A DNA stretch of 9,699 nt from NCBI GenBank assembly GCA_030528545.1, contig JAUMYR010000107.1, positions 1 to 9,699 of the forward strand, written 5' to 3'. The position numbers and the translations under genes were made by a program. Below are positions 5,246 to 9,699 of this stretch, piece after piece. The notes under the pieces are model-generated. The model saw only the letters and a list, made by a program, of their open reading frames with translations. It was not told where the DNA came from and did no database searches. The DNA comes from Propionibacteriaceae bacterium. Its GTDB lineage: Bacteria > Actinomycetota > Actinomycetes > Propionibacteriales > Propionibacteriaceae. Numbering within the stretch: position 1 is the stretch's first letter; each line of letters begins with the position of its first letter.

Positions 5246-6466
5246 ATGGCATCCCCGGTTCGCAGGACGATCGTCCTTCTCGGCCCGGCCTTCGTGGCCG
5301 CTATGGCCTACGTCGACCCGGGCAATGTCGCGGCCAATATCTCCGCGGGAGCCGAATATGGCTACCTGCTGGTCTGGGCGCTGGTCGCGGCCTCCGCGAT
5401 GGCGATGCTGATCCAGTACCTATCGGCCAAACTCGGTGTGGTCACCCGCCGCTCCCTGTCGGCTCTGGTCGCCGAGTCCCTCGACAAGCGCAGGCACGGA
5501 CGCTGGCTGCGGGCCGGATACGGGATTCAGGCCATCGGGGTGGCGATCGCCACCGACCTCGCCGAGGTCGTCGGTGGGGCCATCGCGCTGTTCCTACTGT
5601 TCGGCATCCCGCTGTGGCTGGGTGGTCTCATCGTGGGCACGGTCTCGGTGACCGGTCTCCATATGCTGCGGCGGCGCGGCGAGGTGACCTTCGAGGTCGT
5701 GCTCATCGTGGTACTGGCGATCATCGCCGTGGGCTTCCTCACCAGCCTGATCTGGATGCCACCCGACCCGGCCCAGATCGCCGGCGGCCTGATTCCCCGC
5801 TTCGAGGACGCCACCTCGGTCCAGCTGGCGGCCGCGATCCTCGGCGCGACCGTCATGCCGCACGCGATCTATCTGCATTCGGCCCTGGCCCGGCAGCGCC
5901 ACGAGAAGGAGCCACGAACCGAGCCCGCGACCCGGCGGCTGCTGCGCGTCCAGAAGGTGGATGTGGTCGCGGCGCTGGTGATCGCCGGTTCGGTGAACCT
6001 GGCGATGCTGCTGTTCGCGGCAGCCGGCCTGCGGGGCACCCAGATCGATTCGATCGAAGCGGCCCACGCCCACATCCACGGCCTGGTGGGGGCGGCCCCG
6101 GCCGCGATCTTCGCGATCGGCCTGCTGGCCTCGGGCATCGGCTCCTCAGTCGTGGGGACCGACGCTGGCTCTGGCATCATGACCGATCTCGTGCCCTGGC
6201 AAATCGGAGATACCCTCCGGCGGGTCATCACCATCACCCCGGCGGTCGTGCTGCTCATCGTCGGGGTCGAGCCGACACAGGCGCTGGTCTACAGCCAGCT
6301 AGCTCTGAGCTTCGGGATCGCTTTCGCGCTGGTCCCCCTGGTCAGGTACACCTCTAGCCGGGAGCTCATGGGGGCACACGTCAACTCCCCGGTGGCACGC
6401 GCGGTCTCCTGGGCGGTGGTCGCCGCCGTCGTGGCCCTCAACGTGGCGGTGATCGTAACCGCATGA
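5246..6466 (+). CDS. mntH: NRAMP-family divalent metal (Mn2+/Fe2+) : proton symporter MntH
   Basis: This integral membrane transporter (406 aa) imports manganese and, less well, iron using the proton gradient. The first helix carries the unwound metal-site motif DPGN (Asp24-Asn27) in AYVDPGNVAANI. Helix 6 carries GATVMPHAIYLHS, with Met204 the expected soft metal ligand and His206 next to it. ATDLAEVVGGAIAL (102-115) and SSVVGTDAGSGIM (300-312) are also family segments. Hydrophobicity suggests about 11 transmembrane helices. The length is normal for bacterial MntH, and none of the residues I checked is missing. The start is ATG at 5246, with no Shine-Dalgarno sequence and a TAGGCT hexamer 6 nt upstream, so probably leaderless. 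It is divergent from rpsP, and its TGA overlaps the next gene by 4 nt (ATGA). Confidence 0.95.
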   Translation: MASPVRRTIVLLGPAFVAAMAYVDPGNVAANISAGAEYGYLLVWALVAASAMAMLIQYLSAKLGVVTRRSLSALVAESLDKRRHGRWLRAGYGIQAIGVAIATDLAEVVGGAIALFLLFGIPLWLGGLIVGTVSVTGLHMLRRRGEVTFEVVLIVVLAIIAVGFLTSLIWMPPDPAQIAGGLIPRFEDATSVQLAAAILGATVMPHAIYLHSALARQRHEKEPRTEPATRRLLRVQKVDVVAALVIAGSVNLAMLLFAAAGLRGTQIDSIEAAHAHIHGLVGAAPAAIFAIGLLASGIGSSVVGTDAGSGIMTDLVPWQIGDTLRRVITITPAVVLLIVGVEPTQALVYSQLALSFGIAFALVPLVRYTSSRELMGAHVNSPVARAVSWAVVAAVVALNVAVIVTA

Positions 6467-6807
6467 TCGAGATCAGCGCAGATGAGTTCGCCAGCATCGT
6501 CGACGATGAATTGGACGCCCTGCCCGAGGACATGGTCGAGGGCCTCGACAACGTGGTGTTCATGATCGAGGACGAGCCAGAGGACGGATCCGACCTACTC
6601 GGGGTCTACGAGGGCATCGCCCTCACCGAGCGGCACAATTACGCCGGTGTGCTGCCCGATCGCATCGTCTTGTTCCGGGGCCCGCTCACCCGCATGTGCG
6701 ACTCCAGGGAGGAACTGCGCGACGAGGTTCACGTCACCCTGGTGCACGAGATCGCCCACTTCTACGGCATCGGCGAGGACGAGTTGCATGACCTCGGCTG
6801 GGGCTGA
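6463..6807 (+). CDS. Small zincin-like metallopeptidase-family protein (Zincin_1/DUF1025 type)
   Basis: This acidic protein of 114 aa belongs to the single-domain minizincin family (PF06262-like). The signature HEIAHFYG (95-102) gives His95 and His99 as zinc ligands and Glu96 as the catalytic-type acid. The third-ligand position is Glu105, with Asp106 beside it, followed by the family ending LHDLGWG. The segment YAGVLPDRIVLFRGPL (60-75) is also typical. It has no signal peptide, so it should act in the cytoplasm; substrates of this family are not known to me. The ATG at 6463 overlaps the mntH TGA by 4 nt, so the two are translated together. The pairing with a Mn/Fe importer hints at metal-linked function but could be chance operon packing. 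Confidence 0.85.
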   Translation: MIEISADEFASIVDDELDALPEDMVEGLDNVVFMIEDEPEDGSDLLGVYEGIALTERHNYAGVLPDRIVLFRGPLTRMCDSREELRDEVHVTLVHEIAHFYGIGEDELHDLGWG

Positions 6808-6857
6808 GAAGGGAACAGGATTTGCCCCATATCCGCACGCCAGGGCGGTTTTCGGGG

Positions 6858-6863
6858 CACAGT
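6858..6863 (+). promoter_or_regulatory. Candidate leaderless -10 before the MBL-fold nuclease gene
   Basis: CACAGT (6858-6863) lies 6 nt before the ATG at 6870, the same spacing as at sdhC and mntH. The intervening GGAGGG abuts the ATG and is too close to work as a normal Shine-Dalgarno sequence. No clear -35 is seen. The gene may instead, or also, be read through from mntH, since the gap to the previous stop is 62 nt. Confidence 0.35.
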
Positions 6864-6869
6864 GGAGGG

Positions 6870-8267
6870 ATGACGAAGCGTCAGTTGACCCTCACCTTCC
6901 TCGGAGCGGTCCGCACGGTGACTGGCTCCAAACACCTCCTCACTGTGGGAGAGCGCCGCATCCTGGTCGACGCCGGGATGTTCCAGGGCCGCAAGGACCT
7001 GCGCCAGCTGAACTGGCGCGACTTCCCGATCCCGCCAGCCAGCATCAGCGACGTGCTGCTCACCCACGCCCACGCTGATCATTCGACCTATCTTCCGGTC
7101 CTGGTCAAACACGGTTTCACCGGGAGCATCTGGTGTACCGAGGGGACGCGCAGGCTTGCCGAGATCGTGCTGCGGGACTCGGGCTACCTGCAGGAACTGA
7201 CCGCGGCCGAGGCCAGGCGCGGCGGCTGGTCGAAGCACCCAGACCCGCAACCGCTCTACACCACCAAAGATGTCGAGCAGACCCTGCCACTGCTGCGTCC
7301 GATCCCTTATGGCACCGATATCGACCTCGGCGATGGGGTGAGCGCACGATGGGTGCGGGCAGCACACATGCTGGGCTCAGCCAGCATCCGGGTGGAGGCC
7401 GACGGGGTCTCCGTCGTCTTCTCCGGGGACCTCGGCCGCCACGATCACCCGCTGCTGGCCAGCCGGGAGGTTCCCGAACCAGCCGACTATGTCGTCATGG
7501 AATCGACCTATGGGGACCGGGAACACGACGAGCCCGAGCTGCCTCACGTGGCGATGGCCGAGGCCATCAGCCGGACCATCGCCCGCGGTGGGTCTGTGGT
7601 CATCCCGGCCTTCGCGATCGACCGCACCGAGGTGGTCCTGCACGCGCTGACCCAGCTCTACCGGGCAGGGCGCATCCCCAATGTTCCGGTCGTGGTGGAT
7701 TCCCCCATGGCGCTGCGCGCCCTCGCCGTCTACAAAGACCTGGGGCTTGGTGAACTGCGCGCCGACATCAGCGTGGATGATTTCGTTGGGCTGCCTCAGC
7801 TCATCGAGACCCCGAGCGCTGAGGAATCCAAGAAACTGAATCACTCGACCGAGCCGATGGTTATCGTGTCGAGTTCGGGCATGGCCGAGGGCGGGCGCGT
7901 GCTATTCCACCTCAAGCGCCTGCTCGGAGACCCCCGTAACTGCGTGGTGTTGTCTGGATTCCAGGCTGAGGGCACCCGGGGCAGGGCGCTCGCCGAGGGA
8001 GCCAGGGCCGTGAAGATCCACGGAGCCTACGTGCCGGTCCGTGCCGAGGTGGTACAAGAGCGCGAGTTCTCCGCCCACGGCGACGCCTCCGACCTCATGG
8101 ATTGGCTGCGGGACCTGTCGGCCCAGGGCGATTCGCCGCGCATGGTCTTCCTGGTCCACGGGGAGGAGAAGACCCAACAGGTCTTCGCCCAGCGGATCGC
8201 AGAAGAACTCGGCATCCTCGCGGTCGTGCCTCGCTACCGGGAGGTGGTGGCACTGACCACGGACTAG
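6870..8267 (+). CDS. MBL-fold/beta-CASP metallo-hydrolase, RNA-specificity family (CPSF73/YSH1-like)
   Basis: This cytoplasmic protein of 465 aa is built like the beta-CASP nucleases (COG1236): a metallo-beta-lactamase domain interrupted by a beta-CASP domain, probably an RNA endo/exonuclease. Metal ligands are visible: HAHADH (His66, His68, Asp70, His71), His166 in AAHMLGSA, and Asp187 in FSGDLGR. beta-CASP motifs follow: Glu211 (MESTYGDR), PAFAIDR (246-252), SSSGMAEGGR (334-343), His403 in FSAHGD and His430 in VHGE. After HAHADH the sequence is STYLP, with Thr where Gly is commonest. The start ATG at 6870 gives MTKRQLTLTFLGAVRTVTGS, the usual family opening. An in-frame TTG at 6822 would add 16 residues and has only a weak GGGAACAGGA upstream. 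It is distinct from RNase J. The substrate cannot be told from sequence. Confidence 0.9.
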   Translation: MTKRQLTLTFLGAVRTVTGSKHLLTVGERRILVDAGMFQGRKDLRQLNWRDFPIPPASISDVLLTHAHADHSTYLPVLVKHGFTGSIWCTEGTRRLAEIVLRDSGYLQELTAAEARRGGWSKHPDPQPLYTTKDVEQTLPLLRPIPYGTDIDLGDGVSARWVRAAHMLGSASIRVEADGVSVVFSGDLGRHDHPLLASREVPEPADYVVMESTYGDREHDEPELPHVAMAEAISRTIARGGSVVIPAFAIDRTEVVLHALTQLYRAGRIPNVPVVVDSPMALRALAVYKDLGLGELRADISVDDFVGLPQLIETPSAEESKKLNHSTEPMVIVSSSGMAEGGRVLFHLKRLLGDPRNCVVLSGFQAEGTRGRALAEGARAVKIHGAYVPVRAEVVQEREFSAHGDASDLMDWLRDLSAQGDSPRMVFLVHGEEKTQQVFAQRIAEELGILAVVPRYREVVALTTD

Positions 8268-8272
8268 GCAGG

Positions 8273-8287
8273 CGAGGCCCAGCCTCG
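8273..8287 (+). terminator. Short hairpin just after the MBL-fold gene
   Basis: CGAGGC (8273-8278) and GCCTCG (8282-8287) form a perfect 6-bp stem with a 3-nt loop, 5 nt beyond the TAG (8265-8267). There is no U-run afterwards. Its placement fits a stem-only terminator or 3'-end stabiliser for the plus-strand mntH-to-MBL group. Confidence 0.45.
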
Positions 8288-8326
8288 GGAGACGGCCTTT
8301 GGGGCGTGATCGCTGATGCTAAGAGG

Positions 8327-8348
8327 CCCGGCCAGGGCCATGGCCGGG
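8327..8348. terminator. GC-rich hairpin, possible bidirectional terminator
   Basis: CCCGGCC (8327-8333) and GGCCGGG (8342-8348) pair over an 8-nt loop, and the loop edge also contains the palindrome GGCCATGGCC (8336-8345). It lies about 60 nt beyond the MBL-fold stop, between convergent genes, and has no U tail on either strand. A terminating role is plausible only from position and stem strength. Confidence 0.35.
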
Positions 8349-8818
8349 GGCCCTCACCTGATCGCGTGAGCCGCCTGGGAAGCATCGCCCGCGGGCTCGG
8401 CGCGGAACCCCGCCGCGAGGTGCCTGTCACCGGAGCCTCTCGCCTTGGGAGCAGACGCCGGGCTCGTGCTCGACGCTGCACTTCTCGAAGGGAGGCCCGG
8501 TACCACAGCGGTGACTGCGTCCAGACCCTCGACGCTGCCGGTGTTGGGACCCATCCGTTGCGCGAGAGCCGTTGGCGACGGCCCCGATCTAGCGCGGGCC
8601 CTTGCCGACTTCGGCGGCGCCCGCCTGGATTTGCCTCAGCCAGGGCGTCGCGACCGTCATGCTGGGCCGATTCGGCGCCAGGTTACGGTCGAGGCCGCGG
8701 CCTGCCGGGGCTCTTTCGGTCCACCCCGAGCCCGGTCAGGCCCTGCTAGGCCCACCGTGCGGTTCTTCCCACGGCCCGGCGGCTCCCCTGTCTGCATGGC
8801 CTCCCGGGACCGCCCTGC

Positions 8819-9699
8819 TCAGGGCTGATACACCGCGCCCCGCAGAACGACGTATCTGGGGTGTCGGGCGATGGCCAGGTCCACGCGAGGGTCGGCGTCG
8901 AAGACCACGAAGTCGGCGCTGGCCCCCTCCTCGATGCCGGGGTAGCCGAGCCAATCCCTGGCCCTCCAGCTGGCGGCACCCAAGGCGAACTCGGCGTCCC
9001 CGATCTGGCCGAGCTGGGCGATCTCTTCGCCAATCAGCCCGTGGGCGATAACCCCACCTGCGTCGGTACCGGCATAGATCGGCACCCCGGCCTCGCGGGC
9101 CTTGCGCAACGTGTCGATGCGACGCTCGTAGAGAGCGCGCATGTGGGCGGCATAGGCGGGGAACTTCTCCTCGCCGCTGGCCGCGATGGCCGGAAAGTTC
9201 TCCAGGTTGATCATGGTCGGCACCAGCGCGACCTGACGCTGAGCCATCTTGTCGATCACCTCGTCGCTCATGCCGGTCCCGTGTTCGATGCCGTCGATGC
9301 CCGCGTCCACCAGTTCAGCGACGGATTCCTCCCCGAAGCAGTGCGCCGTCACCTTCGCGCCGTGGGCGTGGGCCACCTCGATCGCGGCGGCCGCTACGTC
9401 CGCGGGCCACAGCGGCGCCAGGTCGCCCTCGGCCCGGTCTATCCAGTCCCCCACCAGCTTGACCCAGCCGTCTCCCCGCTGGGCCTGCACGGCCACCTCG
9501 GCGGCGAGGTCGTCGGGCTCTACTTCGGCGGCATAGTTACGGATATAGCGCTTGGGGCGCGCGATGTGCCGCCCGGCCCGCACGATCCGGGGCAGGTCGT
9601 CGCGCTCATCGATCCAGTGAGTGTCCGCCGGAGAGCCCGCGTCCCGGATCAGGAGGACCCCGGCGTCGCGTTCCTGCCCGGCCTGCTGCTGCGCTTGCG
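8819..9699 (-). CDS. Amidohydrolase-superfamily protein, C-terminal part (cut by right window edge)
   Basis: This metal-dependent hydrolase is of the imidazolonepropionase/prolidase-like type (COG1228). The last 292 codons are in the window and the start lies beyond 9699; the frame is open without a stop to the edge. Numbering from the first complete codon, GVLLIRDAGSP (13-23) is the usual first-strand segment. WVKLVGDW contains Lys80, the expected carboxylated bridging ligand. TAHCFG gives His119, GIEHGTG gives His139 and AGTDAGG gives Asp212. The closing GASADFVVFDADP is the returning composite beta-sandwich segment. All key metal-site residues visible are present. A GTG at 9583 is an internal codon, not a start, because family sequence continues upstream. 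The substrate could be a cyclic amide, a dipeptide or a related amide; it is not decidable here. The gene converges on the MBL-fold gene. Confidence 0.88.
   Translation of the reverse strand, partial: QAQQQAGQERDAGVLLIRDAGSPADTHWIDERDDLPRIVRAGRHIARPKRYIRNYAAEVEPDDLAAEVAVQAQRGDGWVKLVGDWIDRAEGDLAPLWPADVAAAAIEVAHAHGAKVTAHCFGEESVAELVDAGIDGIEHGTGMSDEVIDKMAQRQVALVPTMINLENFPAIAASGEEKFPAYAAHMRALYERRIDTLRKAREAGVPIYAGTDAGGVIAHGLIGEEIAQLGQIGDAEFALGAASWRARDWLGYPGIEEGASADFVVFDADPRVDLAIARHPRYVVLRGAVYQP

Larger units (their letters stand above)
8268..8818. other. Long convergent intergenic region with many hairpins, no gene recognised
   Basis: A 551-nt stretch lies between two converging genes, where no promoter is needed. 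The longest open frame inside (plus 8445-8828, 127 codons from TTG) has a third-position GC bias much weaker than that of the flanking genes and no family resemblance, so I do not call it. Structures seen are stems at 8273-8287 and 8327-8348; a two-tier stem at 8594-8624 (GCGGGC/GCCCGC around GCCGA/TCGGC); GCCGT/ACGGC at 8568-8582; a 12-bp palindrome AGGCCGCGGCCT at 8692-8703; and a repeated 11-mer CTCGACGCTGC at 8469-8479 and 8528-8538. No tmRNA, RNase P RNA or tRNA signature was found. It may be decayed sequence or an unrecognised RNA. Confidence 0.5.

Noticed and set aside
6870..8267. RNase J identity for the MBL-fold protein
   Set aside because: Length (465 aa) and motif spacing fit the CPSF73/YSH1-like COG1236 group; the longer C-terminal domain of RNase J is absent.
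8445..8828. Plus-strand 127-codon open frame in the convergent gap
   Set aside because: TTG start without a ribosome-binding site, weak third-position GC bias, no recognisable motif, and an end that overlaps the amidohydrolase stop.
1..9699. Insertion sequences, CRISPR arrays, tRNA/rRNA genes, phage or defence modules
   Set aside because: No transposase, terminal inverted repeats with target duplications, spaced repeats, tRNA cloverleaf or phage-like genes could be seen; the content is housekeeping.

Overview
The window is high-GC DNA from an actinobacterium (Actinomycetota). The evidence is a three-subunit SdhCA(B)-type succinate dehydrogenase, the rpsP-khpA-rimM-trmD cluster, GTG starts, and several starts that have no Shine-Dalgarno sequence but a -10-like hexamer 6 nt upstream, as in leaderless mRNAs. 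SdhA and SdhC look like those of Propionibacteriaceae, but that placement is from memory and tentative.

Layout. Minus strand, 1-4753: the 5' part of sdhA (cut by the window edge) overlaps sdhC by 4 nt. A 172-nt gap follows, with a probable leaderless sdhC promoter and a perfect 11-bp stem that ends the next unit. Then come a lipoprotein peptidoglycan/polysaccharide deacetylase of PdaC-like architecture, trmD, rimM, khpA (KH-domain RNA chaperone) and rpsP. rpsP, khpA, rimM and trmD are packed within 1 nt or overlapping, except for a 66-nt gap before rimM that holds a perfect 10-bp hairpin. Transcription of this translation/tRNA-modification operon appears to start near 4890, giving an rpsP leader of about 135 nt with a long nested hairpin and a C-rich stretch whose opposite strand is a G-quadruplex motif.

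Plus strand, 5246-8267, divergent from rpsP: an NRAMP Mn/Fe transporter (mntH) whose stop overlaps the start of a small HExxH metallopeptidase-like protein, then an MBL-fold/beta-CASP ribonuclease-like protein. A 551-nt gap (8268-8818) has no convincing gene but several GC-rich hairpins. It separates this group from a convergent minus-strand amidohydrolase cut by the right edge.

Most of the window is ordinary housekeeping content, and I see no clear new multi-gene system. The points most worth a second look are: TrmD carries Glu where the E. coli enzyme has its catalytic Asp169; the rpsP leader is structured; an intra-operon hairpin precedes rimM; the mntH-minizincin pair is translationally coupled; and the convergent gap is long and hairpin-rich.
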